Part shown: positions 17,367 to 26,343 of the stretch, piece by piece
Layout: every line of letters starts with the position of its first letter
Position numbering within the stretch: the first letter of the stretch is position 1
NCBI RefSeq assembly: GCF_028826155.1
Contig: NZ_JAQGPN010000001.1
Coordinates: 3,105,501-3,169,500, forward strand
Source of the DNA: Mesorhizobium shangrilense
GTDB taxonomy: Bacteria; Pseudomonadota; Alphaproteobacteria; Rhizobiales; Rhizobiaceae
Reading direction: 5' to 3'
DNA: 64,000 nt
The notes under the pieces: generated by a model
Told to the model about the DNA's origin: nothing
Database searches by the model: none
The model's input: the letters and a program-made list of their open reading frames with translations, nothing else
Translations under genes and position numbers: made by a program

Positions 17367-18520
17367 TTCAGCAGATGGCGGGCGATGATCTGTCGCTGGA
17401 TCTGGTTAGTGCCTTCATAGATCTGGGTGATCTTGGCGTCGCGATAGAGCCGCTCGACCTCGATGCCGCGGATGAACCCGATGCCGCCGTGGATCTGTAC
17501 TGCGTCCGAGACATGGCGCACGGCCGCATCGGCCGCGTAGCATTTCGCAATCGAGCAATAGACGGTGGCGTCCTCGCCGGCGTCCAGCCGGGCGGCCGCA
17601 TCCAGCACCAGAAGCCGGCTGGCCTGCAGAGATTGCGCCATGTCGGCGATCATCCACTGTATCGCCTGGAAGTCGCTGATCGGCTTGCCGAACTGGTGGC
17701 GCATCTTGGCATATTCGATCGATGCCTCGATGGCGGCCTGGAGAATGCCGACCGACAGACTGGCGATGCCGACGCGTCCCTTGTCCAGCACGCTCATCAT
17801 CATCTGGAAGCCGCGACCCTCCTCACCCAGGAGCGCCTCTGGGGGCAGGTCGATTGCGTCGAAGGTCAGCGCCCCTACCTGCGAGGCGCGCTGGCCCATC
17901 TTGAATTCCTTTGGACCGATGCCGTAGCCCGGGCGGTCTGCATCGACGATGAAGATCGACATGCCGCGCTTGCCCGCTTCCTTGTCGGTCAAGGCGAGCA
18001 CAATGGCGAAGTCCGCCACAGGGGCGTTGTGGATCCAGATCTTGCCGCCCTCGAGCCGCCAGCCCTTCGCCGTACGATGCGCAGTGGTAGTAATGGCGCC
18101 CACATCGGAGCCGGCTTCGGGTTCGGTGATCGCATAGGCGCACTTGCGCTCGAAGCGCAGCATGGGGCGCAGATAGGCTTCCTGCTGCGCGCGCGTGCCA
18201 TGCGTGGCAAGCAGTGATCCGACCATCTCGAGCAGCCCGCATTGATCTGCCACCGAGGCGTAGCCGCGAGACAACTCTTCCATGACCACCGAATACGCGC
18301 GCACATCGGCGCCCACACCGCCCATGTCAGTGGGAATGGTGATGCCGAACAAGCCGAGGCGCGCCATCATCTGGTACAGGTCCTCAGGGAACTCCTCCCG
18401 TTCATCGAGGTACTGGGCCCGGTCGCGCAATTCCGCATCGACGAACTGACGCGTGCTGCGCGCCAGTTGCTGGTATTCCGCTCCGTTGATCCGGTCATAC
18501 CAACCCGGTTCGAAAATCAT
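17363..18520 (-). CDS. Acyl-CoA dehydrogenase, paralogue 2
   Basis: 385-residue acyl-CoA dehydrogenase. AYAITEPEAGSDVGAITTT, KIWIHNAPVADFAIVLALTD, RHQFGKPISDFQ and YEGTNQIQRQI mark the family; the expected catalytic Glu is about residue 369. EELSRGYASVADQCG, KMGQRASQVG and MMMSVLDKGRVGIA are identical in the paralogue at 10754-11896. First gene of a leftward operon (dehydrogenase, MaoC, LacI, aldo/keto reductase), divergent from the TRAP operon. It probably acts on the same or a one-step-removed acyl-CoA (inference). Confidence 0.93.
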   Translation of the reverse strand: MIFEPGWYDRINGAEYQQLARSTRQFVDAELRDRAQYLDEREEFPEDLYQMMARLGLFGITIPTDMGGVGADVRAYSVVMEELSRGYASVADQCGLLEMVGSLLATHGTRAQQEAYLRPMLRFERKCAYAITEPEAGSDVGAITTTAHRTAKGWRLEGGKIWIHNAPVADFAIVLALTDKEAGKRGMSIFIVDADRPGYGIGPKEFKMGQRASQVGALTFDAIDLPPEALLGEEGRGFQMMMSVLDKGRVGIASLSVGILQAAIEASIEYAKMRHQFGKPISDFQAIQWMIADMAQSLQASRLLVLDAAARLDAGEDATVYCSIAKCYAADAAVRHVSDAVQIHGGIGFIRGIEVERLYRDAKITQIYEGTNQIQRQIIARHLLK

Positions 18521-18595
18521 GCAGCACCTCCCCTTTCTGCAGTGGGCCGGCGGGTGAAATTTTGGGTAGACACCAGCACAGCTCCTTACTATATC

Positions 18596-18627
18596 GATCT
18601 AGTGGATCGGTCTAGTAACCGGTTAGT
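18596..18627. promoter_or_regulatory. Candidate operator cluster between divergent operons
   Basis: Three similar 8-mers follow one another at 12-13 bp spacing: GATCTAGT (18596), GGTCTAGT (18609) and GGTTAGTG (18621). The last overlaps the perfect palindrome TAACCGGTTA (18616-18625). One-turn spacing on a shared face is typical of regulator sites. They lie between the starts at 18520 (-) and 18677 (+) and could control both operons. Confidence 0.45.
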
Positions 18628-18676
18628 GCGATTCTTAGGGAACGCAGCTGGACCGGTCAATCCAAGGGAGGACACC

Positions 18677-19651
18677 ATGAAGCACTTTATCCGGGCCCAG
18701 CTGCTGGCCGCAGCCTTCTGCGGATTCGCAGCCATGCCCACTGCCGCGTTCGAGCTCACCGCAGCCCATGTGAACCCGGCGGGCGAGCCCTCGAACGTGG
18801 CCTTCGCCGAGCTTGCCGAGCGGCTGAAGGACTCGAAGACGGGCCTTTCGATGCTGGTCTTCCCGCAGGGGCAGGTCGGTGACGAAAAGGACGCGATCGA
18901 GCAGACCCTGCTGGGTGCGATCTCGATGACGACGGTCAGCACCTCGAACCTGTCGGCCTTTGCGCCTTCGGCAGGCGTGTTCGACATCCCGTTCCTGTTC
19001 AATGAGTCGGCGGTCCAGCCCTGGCAGGTTGCCGATGGCCCGATCGGGACCGAGATCAAAGCCAAGATCGAGGCCGAATCCGGTCTCAAGGTCCTGGGCT
19101 GGTGGTCGGGTGGAATGCGCCACGCCTTCACCCGCAACGTCGACATCAAGGCGGCGGCGGATCTGGATAACCTGAAGATCCGCGTGATCGGCAGCCCCGT
19201 CTATATCGACACGTTCAACGGTCTTGGCGCCAAGGCGACGCCTATGCCTTATGGCGAGGTCTACACGGCGCTCGCGACCGGCACGATCGACGCGGCGGAG
19301 AACGACACCTCGGGTTACCGCAACATGCGCTTCTATGAGCAGGCGCCCCATTTCTCGCTGACCGGACACTTCTTCCTCTACAAGGTCGTCGTCATGCAGC
19401 CGGCAATCTTCGAGTCGATGAGCGATGAGCAGCGCGCCGAATTTCTCGAGATCTTCGAGGATGTCACGAAACGCCAGCGCAAGCTCTTCGACGAGAATTT
19501 CGCCGCAGACATCGCCTTCATGAAGGAAAACAAGGTCACCGTGACCGAGCCGGACCGCGCTTCGCTGATCGAGGCAGCCCGTCCTGTGATCGAGAAGTAT
19601 GAAGGCGTCTTTGGCGCGGATCTCGTCGATCGCATTCGCAACACGCGCTAA
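18677..19651 (+). CDS. dctP: TRAP transporter substrate-binding protein
   Basis: Start ATG 18677 is preceded by GGGAGG. The 324-residue product has a signal peptide (about 1-24, ending TAAF) and the DctP fold: GQVGDEKDAIEQTLLGAI, SAGVFDIPFLF, and LKIRVIGSPVYID with the family's carboxylate-binding Arg, then TGTIDAAENDTSGY. It would capture an organic acid in the periplasm and deliver it to DctQM. First gene of the operon running to about 25632, so its ligand should be the substrate degraded by the island. Confidence 0.94.
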   Translation: MKHFIRAQLLAAAFCGFAAMPTAAFELTAAHVNPAGEPSNVAFAELAERLKDSKTGLSMLVFPQGQVGDEKDAIEQTLLGAISMTTVSTSNLSAFAPSAGVFDIPFLFNESAVQPWQVADGPIGTEIKAKIEAESGLKVLGWWSGGMRHAFTRNVDIKAAADLDNLKIRVIGSPVYIDTFNGLGAKATPMPYGEVYTALATGTIDAAENDTSGYRNMRFYEQAPHFSLTGHFFLYKVVVMQPAIFESMSDEQRAEFLEIFEDVTKRQRKLFDENFAADIAFMKENKVTVTEPDRASLIEAARPVIEKYEGVFGADLVDRIRNTR

Positions 19652-19665
19652 CCGCGGCAACTTCC

Positions 19666-20208
19666 ATGAAATCGCTATACAAAACGATCGAGAGGGTGGT
19701 TCACCCTCTCGAGGAGCTGGGGATCTTTCTGGCCCTTGCCGGGCTGGTGGTCGTGATGCTGTCGCAGGTCTTCTTCCGCTTCGTGCTGGAGAGCCCGCTG
19801 GACATCAGCGAAGAACTTTCGCGCATGTGCATGATCTGGCTGGTCTTCCTGGGTGCGGCCCGGGCGCTTCGGACCTGCGAGCATTTCATGGTGGATGCCC
19901 TGTTCAAGGCCTTTTCGCCGCCGGTGGCGCGCGTGGTCAGCTTGCTGATCGACGTGATCACCCTCGTCTTCATCATGATGCTTCTCTGGGTCAGCGCCTC
20001 GACCAGCTTCTTCGGCGTCCGCCAGATCCTGCCTTCGCTGGGGATTCCTGTTGTCTGGCAGACCGCGGCTTTGCCAGTCGGTATGGGCCTGATGCTGTTC
20101 CATTCGGTCGGCTTCATACTGAACCGTCGCGCCATCGGCATCCCTGAGGCTGGAAGCTTCGTCGACGAGCATGGCCACGCCCATGATCTGACCGGAGGAA
20201 ATGGCTGA
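19666..20208 (+). CDS. dctQ: TRAP transporter small permease
   Basis: 180 aa with four hydrophobic segments (about 17-40, 48-68, 88-110, 128-150), the size and topology of DctQ subunits; SPLDISEELSRMCMIWLVFLG fits the family. It forms the membrane complex with DctM. It starts 14 bp after dctP, and its stop shares bases with the dctM start (TGATG). Confidence 0.92.
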   Translation: MKSLYKTIERVVHPLEELGIFLALAGLVVVMLSQVFFRFVLESPLDISEELSRMCMIWLVFLGAARALRTCEHFMVDALFKAFSPPVARVVSLLIDVITLVFIMMLLWVSASTSFFGVRQILPSLGIPVVWQTAALPVGMGLMLFHSVGFILNRRAIGIPEAGSFVDEHGHAHDLTGGNG

Positions 20209-21482
20209 TGCTATTCATTGTCTTCGTGGGGCTGTTCGCCCTGATCGCGCTGCGGGCGCCGATTTTCGTCGCCCTTGGCGCACCCGCGCTGGCCTATCTC
20301 CACTTCAAGGGCATCCCGATGGGGATCGCTTCGCAGCGGATCACCGGCACGGTGAATGACGCGATCCTCGCCGCGGTCCCGATGTTCCTGCTCGCCGGTC
20401 GCCTGATGAACTTCTGCGGCGCGACCGAGCGGATCTTTGGTCTGGCCCAAGCCTTCGTCGGCCACATCCGGGGCGGCCTGGGCTATGTCACCGTGCTTGC
20501 CAGCATGATTTTCTCGGCCATGTCGGGTTCGGCTGCGGCCGATGCCGTCGGTGTAGGCACCGTGACCGTCAAGGCCATGCGCGAACGCGGCTACGACCCC
20601 AGCTTCGCCGCCGCCGTGACGCTTTCTTCTTCGACGCTTGCGCCGATCATCCCCCCTTCGATCATCATGATCATCTATGGCGCCACGGCGAATGTCTCGA
20701 TCGGCCGGCTGTTCATGGGCGGGATCATCCCCGGCCTGATGATCGTGCTGATGCTGATGGCCATGGTCGGCTTCCTGAGCCACCGCCGAGGCTATCCCAA
20801 GGGCGATCGCTTCTCGTTCAAGACGCTGATCAAGTCGGGACGTTCCGCCTTCTTCGTGCTCTTGACGCCGATCTTCATCATCGGAAGCATCTTCCTCGGC
20901 ATCTGCACGCCGACCGAGGCCGGTGTCCTGGCTGTGGCCTATGTGATGATCCTGGGCTTCTCCTACCGTACGCTCAGCTTCCGCGATCTCTACCGCGAGA
21001 TGGTGGGCGCTGGCACTGCCGTGGGCGCACTTCTCCTGATCGTCAGCATCTCCGGACTGGACGGCTGGATCTTCTCGCGGGAGCAGTTGCCGAACCTGCT
21101 GACCGGCTCGGTCACGGGGATCACCACCGATCCGACGCTGATCATGATCATGATTCTGGCGGTCGTGCTGGTGCTTGGCATGTTCATGGATGCGACCCCA
21201 ATCATCCTGATGGTGGTTCCCGCCATCACCCCGCTGATCGCCGTTGCCGGCATCGATCCGCTGCATTTCGGCGTGCTCTTCTGCATCATGTGCGTGATCG
21301 GCCTGATCACGCCGCCGGTGGGGGTCGCGCTCTATGGCGTGTCGATGGTCTCGAAACTGCCGCTCGAGCGGGTGTTCTGGGCCTCGCTGCCGTTCTTCGC
21401 CATGCTGCTGCTTTCGATCGCCGTGATGGTCTTCGTGCCCACCATCATCACCTTCTTGCCTTCCCTGATGTTCGGTGACTGA
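20208..21482 (+). CDS. dctM: TRAP transporter large permease
   Basis: 424 residues, strongly hydrophobic with 11-13 likely helices. Family marks include SAMSGSAAADAVGVG, LAPIIPPSIIMIIYG and the C-terminal LITPPVGVALYG. It is the ion-coupled translocation subunit of a TRAP carboxylate importer. Start overlaps dctQ (TGATG); the CoA-transferase follows directly. Confidence 0.94.
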   Translation: MLFIVFVGLFALIALRAPIFVALGAPALAYLHFKGIPMGIASQRITGTVNDAILAAVPMFLLAGRLMNFCGATERIFGLAQAFVGHIRGGLGYVTVLASMIFSAMSGSAAADAVGVGTVTVKAMRERGYDPSFAAAVTLSSSTLAPIIPPSIIMIIYGATANVSIGRLFMGGIIPGLMIVLMLMAMVGFLSHRRGYPKGDRFSFKTLIKSGRSAFFVLLTPIFIIGSIFLGICTPTEAGVLAVAYVMILGFSYRTLSFRDLYREMVGAGTAVGALLLIVSISGLDGWIFSREQLPNLLTGSVTGITTDPTLIMIMILAVVLVLGMFMDATPIILMVVPAITPLIAVAGIDPLHFGVLFCIMCVIGLITPPVGVALYGVSMVSKLPLERVFWASLPFFAMLLLSIAVMVFVPTIITFLPSLMFGD

Positions 21483-21486
21483 GACT

Positions 21487-23013
21487 ATGACGAGTAAGCT
21501 GATGACAGCGGCCGAGATGGCCGCTGGTATCCCCGATGGGGCGGTGATTGCGGTCGCCGCCTCGGGTGGGGGGCTGGTCGAGCCGGACGAGATCTTTGCC
21601 GCGATCGAAGAGCGCTTCCTGGCCACCGGCGCGCCGCGCGATCTGACGTTGATCCATGCTCTCGGCTTCGGCGACCGGGATCGGCGCGGGGCGAACCGTT
21701 TCGCCCATCCGGGCATGGTGCGCCGGGTAATCGGCGGCCACTGGACATGGTCCAAGGGCATGCAGGATCTGGCGCGCGAGAACCGGATTGAAGCCTATTC
21801 GCTGCCAGGCGGCGTGATCTCGCTCTTGCTGCGCGAAAGCGGGGCCGGGCGGCCGGGACTGATCACAAAAACCGGGCTCGGTACTTTTGTCGATCCTGAC
21901 AATGGCGGCGGCCGCATCAACACGGCGGCGACCGAACCCCTGGTCCGCCACATCACGATCGAGGGCGAGACCTATCTCCACTATCTGCCGCTGAAGGTGG
22001 ATTTCGCGATCCTCAAGGGCACCTATGCCGATCTGCGTGGCAACCTGACCTTCTCGGAAGAGCCGGCCGATCTGGACGCGTATGCCGCAGCCCTGGCGGC
22101 GCACAACAACGGCGGCAAGGTCTTTGCACAGGTGCGCGCGAGCCTGCAGCCCGGCGCGCTTCATGCGCGCGAGGTGCGCGTGCCGGGCATCATGGTAGAC
22201 GGCGTTCATGTGGTCCCCGAACAGAGCCAGACGTATCGTGGCGGCTACGATCTATCGCTGGCGGGCAGGCTGCTCACCGCGTCGGATACGCCGCCTGATC
22301 TGCCCCCGACCGGACTGAAGCGCATCCTCGCGCTGCGCGCGGCGGAAGAGCTCGTTGAGGGCGCCGCCGTCAATTTCGGCTTCGGCGCCTCTGCCGGTAT
22401 CGCCGCGATCATCGCCGAGCGGGGCCAGAACGGCGCCTATTGGACGACGATCGAGCAGGGCATCCATGGCGGCACCATGATGATCGGCAATCTCTTCGGC
22501 ATGGCGGTCAATCCGATGGCCATTCTGGGAGCAACCGACCAGTTCGACTTCTACCATGGCGGCGGGCTGGATGTGGCCTTCCTCGGAATGGCCGAATTCG
22601 ACCGCGCCGGGAATGTCAACGTCAGCCATATCGGCGGCCAGTTCATCGGGCCGGGCGGTTTCATCGACATCACCCAGAATGCCCGCAAGGTGGTGTTCTG
22701 CGGCACCTTCGACGCCAAGGGCAGCCAGATCGAGGTGGAAGAGGGGCGTCTCGACATCCGTCGTCACGGCCAGATCCGTAAGCTGCGCGACCAGGTCGAT
22801 GCGATCACCTTCAGCGGCGCGCAGGCCCAGAAGCGTGGCCAAACGGTAATTTACGTCACCGAGCGCGCCGTCTTCGAACTGCGGCCGGAAGGCGTCACGT
22901 TGACCGAGATCGCGCCGGGCGTCGATCTGCAGCGCGACATCCTCGACCAGATGGATTTCGCACCGATCCTTCAGGATCCGCGTCCCATGAATCCGGAGCA
23001 TTTCCGCCCATGA
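21487..23013 (+). CDS. Acyl-CoA:carboxylate CoA-transferase (YdiF/propionate type)
   Basis: The ATG at 21487 is chosen; a GTG at 21475 overlapping dctM is possible. 508 residues correspond to fused alpha and beta halves of family I CoA-transferases. The catalytic Glu (about 323) lies in TTIEQGIHGG. It would activate the imported acid by moving CoA from an acyl-CoA donor, the step linking TRAP uptake to the acyl-CoA dehydrogenases. It overlaps the enoyl-CoA hydratase (ATGA). Donor and acceptor are not readable from sequence. Confidence 0.9.
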   Translation: MTSKLMTAAEMAAGIPDGAVIAVAASGGGLVEPDEIFAAIEERFLATGAPRDLTLIHALGFGDRDRRGANRFAHPGMVRRVIGGHWTWSKGMQDLARENRIEAYSLPGGVISLLLRESGAGRPGLITKTGLGTFVDPDNGGGRINTAATEPLVRHITIEGETYLHYLPLKVDFAILKGTYADLRGNLTFSEEPADLDAYAAALAAHNNGGKVFAQVRASLQPGALHAREVRVPGIMVDGVHVVPEQSQTYRGGYDLSLAGRLLTASDTPPDLPPTGLKRILALRAAEELVEGAAVNFGFGASAGIAAIIAERGQNGAYWTTIEQGIHGGTMMIGNLFGMAVNPMAILGATDQFDFYHGGGLDVAFLGMAEFDRAGNVNVSHIGGQFIGPGGFIDITQNARKVVFCGTFDAKGSQIEVEEGRLDIRRHGQIRKLRDQVDAITFSGAQAQKRGQTVIYVTERAVFELRPEGVTLTEIAPGVDLQRDILDQMDFAPILQDPRPMNPEHFRP

Positions 23014-23783
23014 CCGAGACCTCACTCTCCATCGAGGATCGCGGCCCGGTCCGCATCCTGACCATGACCGGCCGGCCGAAGCGCGGCAATCCGCTCTCAG
23101 CCGCATTGACCCGGGCGCTGCATGACGCCGTGCTTGCCGCCGAACGCGACCCTGAAGTGCGCGTCATGGTTCTGGCCGGAACCGAGAGCTACTTCTCGGT
23201 CGGCGCCGATCTGACCGAGGTGCACGAGTTGAGCGCCACGCAGGCGGTGCTGGACGACTGGTTGGCCGAGTTCGACCGCATCGCCCAGGCCCGCAAACCA
23301 CTGATCGCGGCGGTTCGCGGCGTGGCGCTTGGCGGCGGCTTTGAGTTGGCGCTGACTTGCGACATGATCGTCTGCGCCTCGGATGCGAAACTCGGCCTGC
23401 CCGAGACCGGCATCGGGGTGATTGCAGGGCAGGGCGGCACGCAGCGCCTGCTGCAACTGGCAGGCCGTTCGGTCGCGACCGACCTGATCCTGACCGGCCG
23501 CAATCTCTCGGGCGCCGAGGCGCTGGCCATGGGCATCGTCGCCCGGTCGTGCCCGGCCGATCAGGTGCTGGATCAGGCCGTGGCTGTGGCCGAGGCTATC
23601 GCCGCCAGGTCGCAGGTCGCCGTGCGCTTCGCGCGCGAGGTGCTGCGTGAGGCGGCCGATCATCCGATCCGCCAGTCGCTCAAGGTGGAGCGGCTTTTGG
23701 CTTCGCTGGTGCTGGATAGCCAGGAATGCCGCGATGGCATCGGCGAGTTCCTGGCCCGCAAATCCGCAGGAGCAAAAGCGTGA
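23010..23783 (+). CDS. Enoyl-CoA hydratase/isomerase (crotonase family)
   Basis: 257 aa. The oxyanion-hole segment VRGVALGGGFELALTCD and LGLPETGIGVIAGQGGTQRL are present; both acidic residues of hydratases (Glu in GGFEL and Glu in LPET) are kept, so a true hydratase is likely. It would add water across the double bond made by an acyl-CoA dehydrogenase. Start-stop overlaps on both sides (ATGA, GTGA) place it between the CoA-transferase and the shikimate-dehydrogenase-like gene. Confidence 0.92.
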   Translation: MTETSLSIEDRGPVRILTMTGRPKRGNPLSAALTRALHDAVLAAERDPEVRVMVLAGTESYFSVGADLTEVHELSATQAVLDDWLAEFDRIAQARKPLIAAVRGVALGGGFELALTCDMIVCASDAKLGLPETGIGVIAGQGGTQRLLQLAGRSVATDLILTGRNLSGAEALAMGIVARSCPADQVLDQAVAVAEAIAARSQVAVRFAREVLREAADHPIRQSLKVERLLASLVLDSQECRDGIGEFLARKSAGAKA

Positions 23784-24625
23784 TCGATAACCAAGATCTA
23801 CCCGATCTGCCTGGTCTGCCGCTGCCGCTGAGCGGCCGGACTCGACTTTTCGCCATCCTGGGTGATCCGATCCATCAGGTCGGCTCGCCCGGGCTTTTCA
23901 ACCAAGCGTTCCGGCGGCGCGGGCTCGAGGCGGTGCTGGTGCCTGCCCACGTGACCTCGGGAGATCTGGCGGCGTCGGTTGCTGGGTTAAGGCTGATCCG
24001 CAACCTGGATGGGTTGGTGGTCACCGTCCCCCACAAGATCGCCATCATGGATCTGCTGGACGAGATCGGCCCAGCTGCCCGCAAGATCGGCGCGGTCAAT
24101 GCGATCCGCCGCATGGAGGACGGCCGCCTTGTTGGAGAGAATTTCGACGGCGAGGGCTGCGTCCGGGCGCTGAAGAGCAACGGCCAGAGCATTGTCCGTC
24201 GCCGGGTGTTCCAGCTTGGCGCCGGAGGCGCAGGGCGCGCCGTGGCTCATGCCTTGGCGGATGAGGGGCCTGCAAGCCTGCGGATCGCCGATCTGGATGC
24301 GGCCCGCGCCAATGAGCTTGTCGAGAGCATTCTGCGCGCCCATCCGGCGATGGATGTCGCGATCTCGGCCCCCGCACCGGAAAATGCCGATCTGGTGATC
24401 AACGCAACCCCCATCGGGATGCAGCCGGAGGATGTCTACCCCTTCGATCCGGCCGAGATCGCGGAAGGCGCCTTCGTGGTCGATGTCATCCTGAAACCGT
24501 CCTTCTCGCCGCTTCTGCAGGCGGCACAGGCCCGCGGGCTTGGCATCCAGCAGGGTCCGGCTATGCTGGAGGGCCAGATCGAGGCGGTCTGCGAGTTCCT
24601 GACCCGTCCGGAGGCCCGCGTATGA
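23780..24625 (+). CDS. Shikimate/quinate dehydrogenase-like oxidoreductase
   Basis: GTG 23780 overlaps the preceding stop. The 281-residue protein has the shikimate dehydrogenase plan: N-terminal substrate domain with ILGDPIHQVGSP, catalytic Lys in TVPHKIAIMD, catalytic Asp in GENFDGEG (usual NTDG reads NFDG), then the NADP Rossmann motif QLGAGGAGRAV and NATPIGM. Biosynthetic AroE is normally elsewhere, so this copy in a degradation operon is probably catabolic, oxidising shikimate, quinate or a similar hydroxylated ring acid. That fits TRAP uptake of a carboxylate, but is inference. Confidence 0.87.
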   Translation: MIDNQDLPDLPGLPLPLSGRTRLFAILGDPIHQVGSPGLFNQAFRRRGLEAVLVPAHVTSGDLAASVAGLRLIRNLDGLVVTVPHKIAIMDLLDEIGPAARKIGAVNAIRRMEDGRLVGENFDGEGCVRALKSNGQSIVRRRVFQLGAGGAGRAVAHALADEGPASLRIADLDAARANELVESILRAHPAMDVAISAPAPENADLVINATPIGMQPEDVYPFDPAEIAEGAFVVDVILKPSFSPLLQAAQARGLGIQQGPAMLEGQIEAVCEFLTRPEARV

Positions 24626-25632
24626 CGAAACTTGCCATCGTGGGGCTTGGCCTTGCGCTTGCGCCGCATATGCAAAGCCTGAAGGACCTGAAGGGCCGCG
24701 TCAGTTTGGGCCATGCGGTGACCCGCAGCCCCGAACGCGCAGCAACCTTCAACGCAGAATACGCGGCGGAATTCGGCATCGAGGCGGCGTCAGATCTGGC
24801 CGCCGCTCTCGCCGATCCAGAGTTGGACGGTGTGATCCTGCTGACCCCGCCGCAAAGCCACCTGGCCCTTGGTGCGCAGATTCTTGCGGCGGGCAAGCAT
24901 CTGCTGATCGAGAAGCCCGCGGGCCTCACCACCGACGACAGCCGTGCGCTGCTCGCCCAGGCGCAGGCAGCGGGGCTTCTGGTCGCGCCGGTCCTGCAGC
25001 ACCGCTTTCGCCCGGCCATCCGTACGCTCGAGCGCCGCATTTCAGCGGGCGAATTCGGTCGCCTCTGCGGCGGCAATTGCCTTTTCCCCTGGTGGCGGGC
25101 GCAAAGTTACTACGACACTCCCGGCCGCGGCACCTATGCGCGCGACGGGGGCGGCGTTCTGCTGACCCAGGCGATCCATACGCTGGATGTGCTGCGGGCG
25201 CTGGCGGGCGGGATCCGCATCGTGGCGTCGCGGGCGGTCACCTCCGCGCTGCACCGGATGGAGGCAGAGGACATGGTCGCGGCCTTGGCCGAATTCGGCC
25301 CCGATGCCGCGCCCGGCACCATCTTTGCCACCACCGCCTGCTACCCTGGCATGAGCGAGACGATCACCCTGATCTTTGAGCGCGCGACGGTGCACATAGA
25401 TGCGGCGCTCGGGCGCATCAGCCATCACGACGGCAGGGTGGAGGTTCTGGGCACCGAAGGCGCGAGCGGCAATACAGCCGACCCGATGGCCTTCCACCAT
25501 GGGCCGCACCGGGACCTGATCGAGAATTTCGTCGATGCACTCGAGGGCAAGGCGGCTCTTTCGGTGGGCCTGTCTGAGCTCGTCGCCACGCGTGAGGTGA
25601 TCGACCAGATGCCGCGGCCCTCGGCCGGCTGA
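24622..25632 (+). CDS. Gfo/Idh/MocA-family oxidoreductase
   Basis: 336 aa with N-terminal NAD(P)-binding fold (IVGLGLALAPHM) and the family EKPAG motif (LLIEKPAGLT, about residues 95-104). A mixed alpha/beta C-terminal domain contains GGGVLLTQAIHTLDVLRAL, where the catalytic His of the family lies. Such enzymes oxidise sugar or inositol hydroxyls. Last gene of the TRAP operon, ATGA overlap with the gene before. Confidence 0.9.
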   Translation: MTKLAIVGLGLALAPHMQSLKDLKGRVSLGHAVTRSPERAATFNAEYAAEFGIEAASDLAAALADPELDGVILLTPPQSHLALGAQILAAGKHLLIEKPAGLTTDDSRALLAQAQAAGLLVAPVLQHRFRPAIRTLERRISAGEFGRLCGGNCLFPWWRAQSYYDTPGRGTYARDGGGVLLTQAIHTLDVLRALAGGIRIVASRAVTSALHRMEAEDMVAALAEFGPDAAPGTIFATTACYPGMSETITLIFERATVHIDAALGRISHHDGRVEVLGTEGASGNTADPMAFHHGPHRDLIENFVDALEGKAALSVGLSELVATREVIDQMPRPSAG

Positions 25633-25647
25633 ACCTTCCGGGGCTGC

Positions 25648-25667
25648 CTGGCGACCTCCTGCGCCAG
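25648..25667. terminator. Candidate convergent terminator stem
   Basis: CTGGCG (25648-25653) and CGCCAG (25662-25667) are perfect inverted arms with an 8-base loop, between the ends of the + operon and the - strand TetR gene. There is no T-run, so confidence is low. Confidence 0.3.
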
Positions 25668-25668
25668 A

Positions 25669-26343
25669 TCAGGCGGCGACCATCCGCAGGATCGTGTCGA
25701 TATTGAACCCGAGGCGTTCGTCCAGCGCTTCGGGTGTCATCATGTCGCGTTCATACAGGATCGCGCCCGTGTAGCGGTTGGTCAGGTAGAAATAGCCGAT
25801 GGCCGCGATCGAGATGTTCAACTGCACCGGATCGACGCCAGCGCGGAATACGCCTGCGGCGACCCCGCGCTCTAGAATTCCGGCGACCATCGCGACCATC
25901 CGGCGACTGGCGTCCTGCACCAGTTCGGACCTCTTCAGATGCTTGGCGCGGTGCAGGTTCTCGCTGTTCACCAGGGTGATGAACTCAGGGTTCTTCAGGT
26001 AGTAATTCCAGGTGAAGCGGACCAGGCGCTCCAGCGCTTCGGCGGGGGGCAGGTCGTCCAGTCGCAACTGCTGCTCGGCGGTGCGGATGTCGATATAGGC
26101 ATTCTCGACGACGACGAGGAACAGGTTCTCCTTGCTCTCGAAGTAGTGGTAGATCATCCGCTTGTTGGCCTTGGCCTTTTCGGCGATCAAATCAACCCGG
26201 GCGCCCGCCAGACCGTTGCGCGCAAATTCGCGCTTGGCGGCGGCAAGGATACGCTGCTTCGTCGCCTCGGCGTCGCGGACCCGCGACTTGGCTTTCGCCG
26301 ATCCAGCTTCGGCCTGGGGCATTGATCCGGCGCTCTCGTCCAA
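25669..26343 (-). CDS. TetR/AcrR-family transcriptional regulator
   Basis: 224 aa. A TetR helix-turn-helix occupies about residues 28-75 (ATKQRILAAAKREFARNG, VDLIAEKAKANKRMIYHYF), followed by an all-helical ligand domain. It lies convergent to the TRAP operon at the right edge of the catabolic island, so it probably controls that operon in response to an acyl-CoA or free acid. The palindrome TAACCGGTTA at 18616-18625 is a plausible TetR-type target. Confidence 0.92.
   Translation of the reverse strand: MDESAGSMPQAEAGSAKAKSRVRDAEATKQRILAAAKREFARNGLAGARVDLIAEKAKANKRMIYHYFESKENLFLVVVENAYIDIRTAEQQLRLDDLPPAEALERLVRFTWNYYLKNPEFITLVNSENLHRAKHLKRSELVQDASRRMVAMVAGILERGVAAGVFRAGVDPVQLNISIAAIGYFYLTNRYTGAILYERDMMTPEALDERLGFNIDTILRMVAA

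Noticed and set aside
20211..21761. 516-codon - strand frame opposite dctM
   Set aside because: His/Asp/Gln-rich mirror of a strongly hydrophobic GC-rich gene, a typical antisense artefact.
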